Assembly: GCF_040105385.1 (NCBI RefSeq)
Contig: NZ_JBEDNQ010000010.1
Location: 248,001-312,000 of the forward strand
DNA from: Pseudonocardia nematodicida
Lineage (GTDB): Bacteria; Actinomycetota; Actinomycetes; Mycobacteriales; Pseudonocardiaceae
Length of the DNA: 64,000 nt
Direction of reading: 5' to 3'
Positions 17,188 to 25,535 of this stretch are shown here, piece by piece (position 1 is the first letter of the stretch; each line of letters starts with the position of its first letter). The notes below the pieces were generated by a model. That model worked only from the letters and a program-made list of their open reading frames with translations. It was not told the DNA's origin and did no database searches. The position numbers and the translations under genes are program-made.

Positions 17188-18029
17188 TCGCCGGCACGCT
17201 GGCCGAGGGGATCGGGTTCACTGAAGGACCACTGTGGACGACCGACCAGCGGCTCCTCGTCGTCGCGCTGTCCCGGGGAGCCGTCGTCGAGATCGGGCTG
17301 GAAGGGGGCGTCCGCCGCAGCATCGACGTCGGTGGCGGACCGAACGGGCTCGCCGAGGACGAGAGCGGCACCGTCTGGGTCGCCCAGAACGGAGGTGCGG
17401 TCCGGACGAGCAGCTCCACCCGCCCGGCCCAGGCGGGACTGCAGCGGATCGGACCGACGGCCAGCGTCGACGACCTTCCCGTCACCGGAGCGCAGGCCCC
17501 CAACGACCTCGCAATCGGACCGGACGGCCGCCTCTGGTTCACCGACCCGGGGCCACCCGGATCCACCACGCATGGACGAGTCCTCGCGCTCGACCGGGAC
17601 TCCGGTGCCGTGGACGTCGTCCTCGCCGACGTCGACTATCCCAACGGTCTGACCTTCTCCGGTGACGATCTGTTCCTTGCGCAGACCAGCCGCGGCATCG
17701 TGAGCCGGCACCGCTGGGACGGCGAGCGGCTCCGGCCTGCCGGCGAGCCGCTGGTCCTGCCGGAAGGTGGGCCGGACGGCCTCGCTCTCGATGTCGAGGG
17801 CCGGTTGTACGCCGCGTCCCCCGACGCGAACTCGATCGTCGTGTTCGGACCGGACGGCGCCGTCGAGGAGAAGCTCGGGTTCTCCGAGCCGACCTTCCCG
17901 ACCAACCTCTGCTTCGCGGGACCGGACTTCGACCTGCTGGTCGTCACCGCGGGGAAGGGCGGGCGGGTCCTGCTCTGCGAACGTTCCTCCGACGTGCCGG
18001 GCCTCCCGCTGGGGTGGGGATCGTCGTGA
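17184..18029 (+). CDS. SMP-30/gluconolactonase-like hydrolase
   Basis: 281 residues of the SMP-30/LRE six-bladed propeller family of metal-dependent lactonases. Typical strands are visible: EGPLWTTDQRLLVVAL with the metal-binding Glu near the N-terminus, GGPNGLAEDESG, PNDLAIGPDGRLWFTDPG with Asn and Asp ligands, YPNGLTFSGDDLF and GGPDGLALDVEGRLYAA. Probably opens a lactone or ester intermediate of the same regulon; it overlaps the acyl-CoA synthetase stop by 4 bp. Substrate unknown. Confidence 0.85.
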   Translation: MIAGTLAEGIGFTEGPLWTTDQRLLVVALSRGAVVEIGLEGGVRRSIDVGGGPNGLAEDESGTVWVAQNGGAVRTSSSTRPAQAGLQRIGPTASVDDLPVTGAQAPNDLAIGPDGRLWFTDPGPPGSTTHGRVLALDRDSGAVDVVLADVDYPNGLTFSGDDLFLAQTSRGIVSRHRWDGERLRPAGEPLVLPEGGPDGLALDVEGRLYAASPDANSIVVFGPDGAVEEKLGFSEPTFPTNLCFAGPDFDLLVVTAGKGGRVLLCERSSDVPGLPLGWGSS

Positions 18030-18732
18030 TGCCCGGGGACCGAACCCGAACCCGCGCAGCCTCAGGAGCCGACACCACGCACACCGCGAAACTTCAGTTC
18101 GCTCCACCATCGGTCCCACGGCTCCGCCCGACAGCCGGCTCGTCCAAATCGACGCGCTTTCGCGGCGAGCGGGCCGCGACCGACTGCGCCCGATGAGTGC
18201 CACTTCGCGGAGGGGCGGGAACGCGGGCGGCCAGTGACATCGGTTGGCGTGCATAAGCGTTGGCATTCCCGTTGGGCGGGACCGTCGCCGAGCCAGCCTC
18301 TACGTCTCTCACTGCGCCACCTACGACGACGTGCGGGTCAATCCGCGCCGGCCTCACAGTCCGGCGCCTCGGGACGCACGGTGTCGCACAACGACACCCG
18401 CCCGACGTCGCGGTGGAGACCGCCGACGTCGTACTGGCAGATCGAGCCCGCCCGGCGAGCGCACTGACCGCCCGGCGGTTCCGAGGTCACGCCCGCGGGC
18501 ACGGCCGGCCGTCACCGCGGAGCGCGCGGATCATCGTCCGGTGGTATCCCCGGAGTCCGTGGGCTCGCACTCGATGTCGGGGAAGCCGACGGTCCCGAGC
18601 GTCTCCACGACCGGCGCGGCCGAGTCGATCCCCTGCAACGGCAGCGCGTACCGACACCGCCAGCGCGACCACCGACCGGCGTGGGCCCGCCCCGGAGTCC
18701 ACGGCCGGACACCCGGGCGGACCCACCGACGG
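18030..18732 (+). other. Gene-poor interval holding one copy of a 70-bp repeat
   Basis: No convincing gene. The only structure seen is the repeat at 18241-18310. On the minus strand near 18531-18600 a frame ending VVETLGTVGFPDIECEPTDSG looks protein-like but lacks a credible start, so it may be the tail of a decayed gene downstream of the aztD-like gene. Confidence 0.5.
18241..18310 (+). repeat. Dispersed 70-bp element, copy 1
   Basis: About 85 % identical by eye to 28347-28416, with a core also seen at 50670-50705. Translated in one frame the copies give ACISVGIPVGRDR-like peptides and early differences fall at third codon positions, so it may be the remnant of a coding region. Confidence 0.6.
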
Positions 18733-19899
18733 TCAGGCGCTCGCGCCGGTGATCTCGTTCGGCGTCGCAGGCAGGGTCGCCGAGTTCGTGACCTCGCCGG
18801 CGGCGAGGTCGACGGCATGCACCGCGTTCGCGCCCGGCTCGGTGACATACGCCGTGCCGCCGCGGACGAACAGAGCGGGACGGGCCTGCTGCCAGTCCAG
18901 CGGCTCCTCCCACGCCTCGATCACCGGGATCGTGCGGATCACGCTGCCCGCGGCCGGGTCGATCTCGTGGATGCTGCCGTCGGTGCCCAGCACCAGCGCC
19001 TCACCCTCGGGGCCGCGGGACAGCGAACGGAACGTGTAGCTGGTGCCGAGATCGACCAGCTGCAGCCGGTTGGTCTCGGTGTCGATCAGCGACACCTGGG
19101 TGGGCCGCTCGAGTTCGGCGGCCTCGTCCTGCTTGTAGTCACCGAGGGTGACCGGAGACACGTCAGAGCCGGCCTGGTTGCCGATCCGGCCGTAGGGCGT
19201 CGGGCTGTCCACCTTGGTGATCGCACCGTCCCGGTAGATCAGCACCCCGGTCTCGCAGCCGATGACCACGGCCTCGCCCCGGGCGGTGGCCTCACCGTGC
19301 ACGCCGGGGCAGTCCTCGTTGCGGGTGATCTCATTGCGGGCGGCGTCGAGCGCCACGATGCCCGGGCGTTCCTCTTCGTTCCCGAGGGTCGTGACCAGCG
19401 ATCCGTCCGCCAGCTCCACGGCGACGCCATGATGCGCCTCGGGCGTGGTGTAGGTGTCGGCGGCGTCCGGACCGTCGAGGACCGCATCTGAGTCCAGCAT
19501 CGTGACCTCGCCGGTGCCGTCGGCGAACAGCGCGGTCCGGCCGTGGTGGTTGACCACGTGCCCGGGCGTCGGTGCGGGGTACTCGACGTCGGTCAGTGCC
19601 CCGGCACCCATGTCCAGCACGCGGAACCCGGTGGAGGTCGACACCATGGCGTGCCGGCCGTCGGCGACGGCATTCAGGCGGTTGAACCCGGGCAGCTCGA
19701 TCTCGCTCCGCAGCTCGAGCGTGCCTCCGTCGAGGACGTAGATGCCGCCGTCGTGGGTCAGGGCGATGGGGTCGGTGACGGACGCCGGTGCGGGCTCGGC
19801 GGCCCCGCCGGTGCCGCATGCGGACAGTGCCAGTGCCGCGACGGTGAGACTGGAGAGCGCGACGGCGGTGCGCCGGCGCGGCCGGGTACGGGACGTCAT
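18733..19899 (-). CDS. aztD: AztD-like zinc metallochaperone lipoprotein
   Basis: 388 residues. Signal peptide with lipobox (LALSACGTG, Cys ~28), then beta-propeller-like repeats (GGIYVLDGGTLELRS, TGFRVLDMGAGAL) with His-containing stretches HVVNHHGR, EAHHGVAVEL and HGEATARG. AztD proteins are extracytoplasmic zinc chaperones that pass Zn to the AztC binding protein. The start at 19899 has GGAAAGAGG upstream; longer in-frame starts are not supported. It is the last gene of the leftward zinc operon, 52 bp after the binding protein gene. Identification rests on context plus the propeller pattern. Confidence 0.78.
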   Translation of the reverse strand: MTSRTRPRRRTAVALSSLTVAALALSACGTGGAAEPAPASVTDPIALTHDGGIYVLDGGTLELRSEIELPGFNRLNAVADGRHAMVSTSTGFRVLDMGAGALTDVEYPAPTPGHVVNHHGRTALFADGTGEVTMLDSDAVLDGPDAADTYTTPEAHHGVAVELADGSLVTTLGNEEERPGIVALDAARNEITRNEDCPGVHGEATARGEAVVIGCETGVLIYRDGAITKVDSPTPYGRIGNQAGSDVSPVTLGDYKQDEAAELERPTQVSLIDTETNRLQLVDLGTSYTFRSLSRGPEGEALVLGTDGSIHEIDPAAGSVIRTIPVIEAWEEPLDWQQARPALFVRGGTAYVTEPGANAVHAVDLAAGEVTNSATLPATPNEITGASA

Positions 19900-19951
19900 G
19901 GTCGTGAACCTCTTTCCGGTGGTTGCGATGCCGTGGTCGGTCACCGCGCGA

Positions 19952-20887
19952 TCAGTTCTGCAGCCCCTCGCCGATGGCGACGGTGTTGGAGCGCATGAGG
20001 TCGAGATAGGTCTCCGCGCCCGACCCGGGACCGCCCAGCGACTCGGAGAACAGCGGGACGACCTCGACGTCCACACCGGCCTGTTCGGCGAGCACCCGGG
20101 CGAGACGGTCGGGCTGCGAGGAGTCGGCGAAGATCGTCGGGACGCCGGCGCCGCGGATCGTGTCGGCCAGACCGCTCAGGTCCGAGGCACTGGGCGAGGC
20201 GAGCGTGGTCCCGCTGGGCAGCACCGCGCCGACGACCTCGAAGTCGTAGCGCTGCGCCAGGTACCCGAAGACGTGGTGGTTGGTGACGAGCGTGCGCCGC
20301 TCGGGCGTGATCGCGGCGAAGCTCACGGTCATGTCCGCGTCCAGTGCGGTGATCTCCTCGGCGTAGCGCTCGGCGTTGGCCCGGACCGCAGCCGGGTCGA
20401 CGCCGTCGACGTGGGCGACGACCTCCTCGGCGATGAGCAGCGCCGCGTCGCGTACCCGCAGCGGATCGGTCCAGAAGTGCGGGTCCGGTGCTCCGCCGCT
20501 CTCACCCGAGACGTAGGGGATCGGGTCGACGCGCTCTCCCACGGCCACCTCGGGGGTCCCCACGTCGGCCGCAGCTCGGACGTTGCGTCCGATCCCCTCC
20601 TCGAGACCGAGTCCGTTGTGGATGATGAGGCCGGCGCGTTCCATCCGGGCCGCTTCCTGCGCGGAGATCCCGAACGAGTGCGGGTCGGCGTCCGGCTTCA
20701 TCAGCACCGTGATCTCGGCCTGGTCGCCGACCACGTTGCGGGTGACGTCACCGAGGATGTTGGTGGTGACGACGATTCCGTCGCGGTCCGCCGCGACGGC
20801 GCCGCAGCCGCTCGACAGCAGCGCGACGACCAGGAGCAGCAACGCCGGGACGCGGATCCGGCGCCCGGCCGGGCGGGTCCGGCTCAT
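19952..20887 (-). CDS. aztC: Zinc ABC transporter substrate-binding lipoprotein (AztC/ZnuA family)
   Basis: 311 residues, cluster A-I metal-binding protein. Lipobox LLSSGCGA, then VTTNILGDVTRNVVGD and the ligand-bearing KPDADPHSFGISAQEAARM; further His in DPHFWTDPLRV and VTNHHVFGYLAQRYDF, and an acidic ligand in FADSSQPDRL. A long His-rich loop is lacking, as in AztC, which obtains zinc from AztD. ATGA overlap with the upstream lipoprotein gene. Zn is favoured over Mn because of the AztD neighbours and the Zur-like box. Confidence 0.88.
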   Translation of the reverse strand: MSRTRPAGRRIRVPALLLLVVALLSSGCGAVAADRDGIVVTTNILGDVTRNVVGDQAEITVLMKPDADPHSFGISAQEAARMERAGLIIHNGLGLEEGIGRNVRAAADVGTPEVAVGERVDPIPYVSGESGGAPDPHFWTDPLRVRDAALLIAEEVVAHVDGVDPAAVRANAERYAEEITALDADMTVSFAAITPERRTLVTNHHVFGYLAQRYDFEVVGAVLPSGTTLASPSASDLSGLADTIRGAGVPTIFADSSQPDRLARVLAEQAGVDVEVVPLFSESLGGPGSGAETYLDLMRSNTVAIGEGLQN

Positions 20888-22095
20888 CGCCCGGTCTCGA
20901 TCATGAAGCTGGCCCGGCCGGGGACCTGCAGGGTCCGCGCGACCCGCAGGTCGTCGCCGTGGTCGATCTCGTGGATCGTGCCGCCGGAGGGGTCGTTGAC
21001 GTAGGCGCGTTCGGTGTCGAGCTCGATCGTCACCAGCCCCTCGGCCTCGGCCACGGCATCCGCGTCCAGCAGCGGCCGCTCCGCCTCGGTGCGCCCGTCG
21101 GCCGGGTCGAGAGCGCGCAGGACCCCGTCCGGCCCCAGCGCGAGGAACGGCCCGTCCTCACCGACGGTGGTGACCGCCACGGTGGATCCGGTCGCGATCC
21201 GGGTCCACGTCCGCGCACCCAGGTCGAGCGACCAGGCCGCCTCGTCACCCGCCCGGGCGGCCAGGGTGGAGCTGCCGGGCCGTCCGGTGAACGACCGTGC
21301 CCGCTCCCCCTCGGCGACCGGTTCCGGGTACGGGATCCGCAGTGCGCTGAACTCACCGTCCTTCTCGGTCACCAGCAGGGCACCGTCGGCGCAGCCGAAC
21401 ACCGCGCCGCGCCGGGTCAGGGCCGCGCCCTCCGGGGCGGGGCACGGCTCGGCGAGGGCGGCGACCTCGTCCCCTTCCCGGTCGCGCACCGAGACCCGGG
21501 CCGGGCCGGCCGCACCGGGCGAGGTGGTCGCGACGAGGACGCGCCCGGCCAGCGGCACGGCGGCGCCGGTGGCACCGGCCGTCCCGGCGCCGGGCGCGAT
21601 CGCCCCGTCCTCCAGCGCGGCCCGGTCCAGCACCGAGATCGCGCCGGAGCCGGCGGACAGGACCGAGGCGCCGTCGTCACCGACCACCGCGAGCGGCGCC
21701 TCGCCGGGCAGCTCGCCGACCTCGCCGATCCCGGTGCGGTAGTAGTGCACGTGGTCGCCGTGGTCGACCGTCCAGGCGCCGCTGTCGACGATGCGGGTCA
21801 CGCCGTCGACCCCGGCCACGTAGCCGAAGCGGCCGTCCCCGGCCATGCCGCGCGGTCCCGGCACGGACGCGACCTCGGTGGCCTCCTCGGTCAGCAGGTC
21901 CAGCACGGTCACCGCGCCGGAGCCGGCGTCGGCGACGACCAGCCTGGTCTGCGCCTCGGCGGTCTCCTCGGCGCCCTCGACGTAGCCGTGCGGAGCCCCT
22001 TCGCCGGGCGGCTCCGGATCGATGGCGCATCCCGAGGCGAGGGCGGCGACGAGTGCGAGTGGACAGAGGACGCGGCGCACAGGTGATGTGGGCAT
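20884..22095 (-). CDS. Second AztD-like propeller lipoprotein
   Basis: 403 residues. Lipobox ALASGCAI at Cys ~20, then WD/propeller-like strands (RLVVADAGSGAVTVLDLLT, FGYVAGVDGVTRIVDSG) and the His cluster HGDHVHYY. Weakly similar in layout to the gene at 18733, so it is probably a paralogous metallochaperone. Start ATG at 22095 overlaps the permease stop (ATGA), and its stop overlaps the binding protein start (ATGA): it lies between permease and binding protein genes. Function in zinc transfer is inferred from position. Confidence 0.72.
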   Translation of the reverse strand: MPTSPVRRVLCPLALVAALASGCAIDPEPPGEGAPHGYVEGAEETAEAQTRLVVADAGSGAVTVLDLLTEEATEVASVPGPRGMAGDGRFGYVAGVDGVTRIVDSGAWTVDHGDHVHYYRTGIGEVGELPGEAPLAVVGDDGASVLSAGSGAISVLDRAALEDGAIAPGAGTAGATGAAVPLAGRVLVATTSPGAAGPARVSVRDREGDEVAALAEPCPAPEGAALTRRGAVFGCADGALLVTEKDGEFSALRIPYPEPVAEGERARSFTGRPGSSTLAARAGDEAAWSLDLGARTWTRIATGSTVAVTTVGEDGPFLALGPDGVLRALDPADGRTEAERPLLDADAVAEAEGLVTIELDTERAYVNDPSGGTIHEIDHGDDLRVARTLQVPGRASFMIETGR

Positions 22096-22967
22096 CAGGA
22101 GGTGTGGTTCTCGACAATCTCCGCGGACCCGGCCACGGTCGGTGCCGGCCGCCGCCGGGAACGCAGCGCGGCGGCGAGGCAGGACAGGAAGAACAGACCG
22201 ACGGCGGTGGCGGCGACGGTGGCCCCGGCCGCGGTACCGGCGTGCCAGGACACGAGGAGCCCCGCGCCGTTGGCGACGATCCCGAGCAGCGCCGCGCCGG
22301 CCATCACGCCTGGGATCCGTCGGGCCCACAGCACCGCCGCCGCGGGCGGCGCGATGAGCAGGGCGAACACCAGTAGCGTGCCGACCACCCGAAAGGAGGC
22401 GACGATCGCGAGGGTGAGCAGCACGAGCAGGAGGCCGTGCGCGAGCCCGGGCTGCAGCCCCAGCGTGTGCGCCTTGCGTGGGTCGAAGGCCAGCGCGACG
22501 AAGGCCCGGTGACCGGCCGCACCGAGCAGCAGGGTCGCGACCACCGCCGCGGCGAGCTGCCACAACTCGCGGGTCCCGACCGCCAGGACGTCGCCGAACA
22601 GGAACCCGGTGAGATCCACCGCGAAGGACGCCGACGACGACACGACGATCACGCCGGCGGCCAGCATCCCGACGAACAGCAACCCGATCGCGGTGTCCTG
22701 TGACAGCTGCCGCGACCGGCCGAGCGCCGACACTCCGGCCGCCATCACCATCGCACTGGCCACCGCACCGACGACCAGGTCGACGCCGGCGAGCGCGGCG
22801 AGCGCGACCCCGGGAAGCAGCCCGTGTGACATCGCGTCGCCGAGGAAGGCCATCCCGCGCAGGACGACCCAGGTGCCGGCGACGGCGCAGACGATCGACA
22901 CGAGAACCCCCGCGACGAACGCCCGCTGCACGAACCCGACGGCGAACGGCTCCAGTAACCACTCCAT
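22095..22967 (-). CDS. aztB: Zinc ABC transporter permease (AztB/ZnuB family)
   Basis: 290 residues, about eight hydrophobic helices, ABC-3 metal permease family: FVQRAFVAGVLVSIVCAVAGTWVVLRGMAFLGDAMSHGLLPG near the N-terminus is the family signature; FRVVGTLLVFALLIAPPAAA follows. Start at ATG 22967 (MEWLL) rather than an upstream GTG because the Zur-like box lies at 22992-23006. First gene of the leftward zinc operon; the ATPase is divergently transcribed. Confidence 0.9.
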   Translation of the reverse strand: MEWLLEPFAVGFVQRAFVAGVLVSIVCAVAGTWVVLRGMAFLGDAMSHGLLPGVALAALAGVDLVVGAVASAMVMAAGVSALGRSRQLSQDTAIGLLFVGMLAAGVIVVSSSASFAVDLTGFLFGDVLAVGTRELWQLAAAVVATLLLGAAGHRAFVALAFDPRKAHTLGLQPGLAHGLLLVLLTLAIVASFRVVGTLLVFALLIAPPAAAVLWARRIPGVMAGAALLGIVANGAGLLVSWHAGTAAGATVAATAVGLFFLSCLAAALRSRRRPAPTVAGSAEIVENHTS

Positions 22968-22991
22968 GACGAGGCGGTACGCTAAGCACAA

Positions 22992-23006
22992 TGAGAACGA
23001 TTATCG
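22992..23006 (+). promoter_or_regulatory. Zur-like box between divergent zinc transport genes
   Basis: TGAGAACGATTATCG. It matches the inverted-repeat pattern TGATAA-N3-TTATCA at most positions and lies between aztB-like (start 22967) and aztA-like (start 23028), where one zinc-bound Zur dimer could shut both. Zur specificity is inferred from the flanking genes; the Fur-family box itself is similar. Confidence 0.62.
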
Positions 23007-23027
23007 ATATCTTGTGACCGGGCCGAC

Positions 23028-23729
23028 ATGCAGCCCGTGGTGACCCTCGACGCCGTGACCGTCGGCTACCCCGTACGAGTCGTGCTGGAGTCGGTCGACG
23101 CGGCGCTACCGGCCGGGCGCACCACCGCGATCGTCGGACCCAACGGCAGCGGGAAGTCCACACTGCTCGACGCGATCGCCGGCGTCCGTCCGGTGCTGTC
23201 CGGTTCGGTGACCCGGTCGTGCCGGACGCGGCCCGCGTACGTCACCCAGCGCAGCGCGCTCCCCGACTCCCTGCCGCTGACGGTTCGGGCGGCGGTCGCG
23301 ATGGGCCGGTGGGCGCATCGGGGACCGTGGTTGAGGCTCACGACACGTGACCGCGAGGTGGTGACCGACTGCCTGCGGCGACTGGAACTGACCGCACTCG
23401 GAGACCGGTCCGTCGCCTCCCTGTCCGGAGGGCAGCGCCAGCGGATGTTGCTCGCTCAGGGGCTGGCGCAGCAGTCGGAGCTACTCCTGCTGGACGAACC
23501 CGAGACGGGGCTCGACGTCGGCGCGACAGAGTTGATCGAGCAGGCCCTCGACGAGGAACGACGGGCGGGCACGAGCGTCGTGCGGATCACCCACGACAGG
23601 GCCGTCGCGTTGCGGAGCGATCACTGCCTCGTCCTCGGCCGCGGACTGCTGGTCGCAGCGGACGTTCCGGCGACGGCACTGCGCGCCGGCGCTCCGCCGG
23701 CCACGGACGCCTCAGGTCCCCCGAGTTGA
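23028..23729 (+). CDS. aztA: Zinc ABC transporter ATPase (AztA/ZnuC family)
   Basis: 233 residues. Walker A GPNGSGKST near residue 38, Q-loop VTQRSALPD, signature LSGGQRQR, Walker B LLLLDEPETGLD and a switch His in RITHDRA. Transcribed away from its permease, with the Zur-like box about 30 bp before its start. Energises uptake through the permease at 22095-22967. Confidence 0.92.
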   Translation: MQPVVTLDAVTVGYPVRVVLESVDAALPAGRTTAIVGPNGSGKSTLLDAIAGVRPVLSGSVTRSCRTRPAYVTQRSALPDSLPLTVRAAVAMGRWAHRGPWLRLTTRDREVVTDCLRRLELTALGDRSVASLSGGQRQRMLLAQGLAQQSELLLLDEPETGLDVGATELIEQALDEERRAGTSVVRITHDRAVALRSDHCLVLGRGLLVAADVPATALRAGAPPATDASGPPS

Positions 23730-23954
23730 GATGTGGGAGCCGCCGGAGACCGGGCACATCACCTGAGCCCATGGGGCCCGGACCGTTGCCGGCCGAGGTT
23801 CGCCGACCGGCCGGGACGAGCCAGGACGGGCTCGCCGCGCGCGCCGGCCGACAGCATCGCCGGACCGACACTCGGACTCGAAGAAGGTAACGGCTGCACT
23901 CTGTCTCGCCCCGGTTTTGATGGAGGGCAGCAACTCCAGCGAGGATGAGAATCG

Positions 23955-24269
23955 ATGGCTGCCCCACGGAAGTACCCCGACGAGCTGCGGGAACGAGCGA
24001 TCCGCCTGGTCCGCGACATCAAGGCCGAGTCCGGAGCCAAAGGCGCGTGCCGGCGGGTCGGTGACCAGCTCGGGATCAACCCCAAAACGCTGCGCGGGTG
24101 GGTCAACCAGGCCGAGATCGATGACGGTGACCGACCGGGTGTGAGCACCGATCAGGCCGCGAGACTGGCCGAGCTCGAACGCGAGAATCGTGAGCTGCGG
24201 CGAGCCAACGCGATCCTGAAATCTGCGTCGGCTTTTTTCGCGGCGGAGCTCGACCGCCCACAGCGTTGA
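23955..24269 (+). CDS. IS3-family transposase OrfA
   Basis: 104 residues. An N-terminal helix-turn-helix (YPDELRERAIRLVRDIK, GINPKTLRGWV) binds the element ends, and a C-terminal leucine-zipper-like coiled coil (LAELERENRELRRANAILK) follows. T6 at 24233-24238 (SAFFAAE codons) is a plausible -1 slippage site, because orfB lies in the -1 frame and is open across it. Stop TGA overlaps a TTG of orfB. Confidence 0.85.
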   Translation: MAAPRKYPDELRERAIRLVRDIKAESGAKGACRRVGDQLGINPKTLRGWVNQAEIDDGDRPGVSTDQAARLAELERENRELRRANAILKSASAFFAAELDRPQR

Positions 24270-25183
24270 TCGTCAACTACATCGACGACCAGAAATCCGA
24301 GTTCGGGGTCGAGCCGATCTGCGCCGTCCTCGCCGAGGCCGGCGTCAAGGTTGCCCCGAGCACCTACTACACATTCAAGACCAGGGCGCAGTCAGAGCGT
24401 GCGATGCGGGACGGGGTGGTGAGCGCGGAGATCGCGCGGGTGCATGCCGAGAATTTCGGGGTGTATGGGATTCGGAAGGTGTGGAAACAACTTGGCCGCG
24501 AGGGTGGAGTCGACGGCGCGCCGGTGGCTCGCTGTACGGTCGCTCGTCTGATGAAGACTGCTGGTCTGCGCGGGATCTCCCGGGTGCGAGTGCCTCGCAC
24601 GACGGTCCGCGCCAGCGGACCGAACCTACGCCCGGACCTGGTCGAGCGGAACTTCACTGCGACGGCCCCGAACGAGCTGTGGGTAGCCGACATCACCTAT
24701 GTGAAGACGTATTCCGGGTGGGTGTATGCATCGTTCGTGCTCGATGTGTACTCGCGTCGAGTCGTGGGATGACAGTTGTCGACGAACCTCTACACCGATC
24801 TGGCGTTGGACGCGCTCAACATGGGCATCTGGACCCGCGAACGCGACGACCGTGACCTATCTGAACTTGTACATCATTCTGATCGCGGAGTGCAATACGG
24901 TGCGATCCGCTACACCGAGCGGCTCGGCGATGTCGACGCGGTTGTGTCAGCGGGCTCGGTCGGCGATTCCTACGATAATGCGATGGCCGAGGCGTTCAAC
25001 TCGCTGTTCAAGGCCGAACTGGTTCGCAACAAGGGGCCCTGGACCGGGATCAACGACCTGGAGATCGCGGTCGCGGAGTACATCGACTGGTACAACCACC
25101 GTCGTCTGCACGGCGAGATCGGCCTGATCCCACCGGTCGAGCACGAAGCCAATTACTACGCCCGGCAGCCCGCCGACGCGTGA
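24266..25183 (+). pseudogene. IS3-family transposase OrfB with in-frame TGA
   Basis: The DDE integrase is readable in one frame throughout: first Asp in WVADITYVKT, second Asp in VHHSDRGVQY, Glu in SYDNAMAEAFNSLFKAE, ending WYNHRRLHGEIGLIPP. The single defect is TGA at 24770-24772 in RRVVG-stop-QLSTN, where related transposases have Trp (TGG). One base change therefore separates it from a complete OrfAB. The stop lies between the first and second catalytic Asp, so the truncated product should be inactive. Confidence 0.85.
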
Positions 25184-25216
25184 GAACCCAGCCTCCACCG
25201 AACCCGGTACTTGACA

Positions 25217-25499
25217 TTCGAACCGCTCGTAGCCACCGTTTCGTGTGGTGTCACGGGCTTGTGAGCGCACCAAGGCGACGATCCAGTCGATTCGCTCGTT
25301 GTCGGCCCGCGGTCGCCCCTGCCTCCGCCGCCAGCCGATCGCTCCACCCAATGCCCCGAACTTCGGCGTGGATGGGTCGACCCACGCGCTGCACCGGGTC
25401 AACGCCGCGGTCCCGCGCAGCATCAAGAGCTATTTCGCGGTGGTGAACCATCTGCGCGTCCGCCTGTGCCGCTCGAGCGACCAAGGCCAGGTGGGGAAA
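25217..25499 (+). other. Interval between IS and efflux genes, possible gene debris
   Basis: No intact gene. A frame around 25350-25480 reads FGVDGSTHALHRVNAAVPRS and then KSYFAVVNHLRV, which looks protein-like but has no credible start or family match by eye. It is probably the remnant of a gene disrupted before or by the IS insertion. Confidence 0.35.
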
Positions 25500-25535
25500 A
25501 CGCAAACTGTACTGACATGTTAGTATAGTTTGCGT
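25500..25535 (+). promoter_or_regulatory. 36-bp palindromic operator overlapping the efflux gene start
   Basis: Arms ACGCAAACT-N-TACT-N-ACA (25500-25517) and the reverse complement (25518-25535) match at 16 of 18 positions. TAGTAT at 25521-25526 could serve as -10. The right arm reaches into the GTG at 25534. Size and symmetry fit a TetR-family dimer pair, most simply the product of the gene at 27104. Confidence 0.75.

Larger units (their letters stand above)
23902..25216 (+). mobile_element. IS3-family insertion sequence, probably inactive
   Basis: About 1315 bp. Both ends begin TGTC, and the 25-bp terminal inverted repeats (23902-23926 and 25192-25216) agree at 18 positions, best in the inner CCGG...TGGAGG part. 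It holds orfA and an orfB interrupted by one in-frame stop. No target duplication was seen (CTC left, TTC right). It separates the zinc locus from the efflux pair. Confidence 0.8.

Noticed and set aside
18531..18848. Small minus-strand gene downstream of aztD
   Set aside because: C-terminal 25 codons look protein-like but the rest overlaps aztD in another frame and no start is credible.
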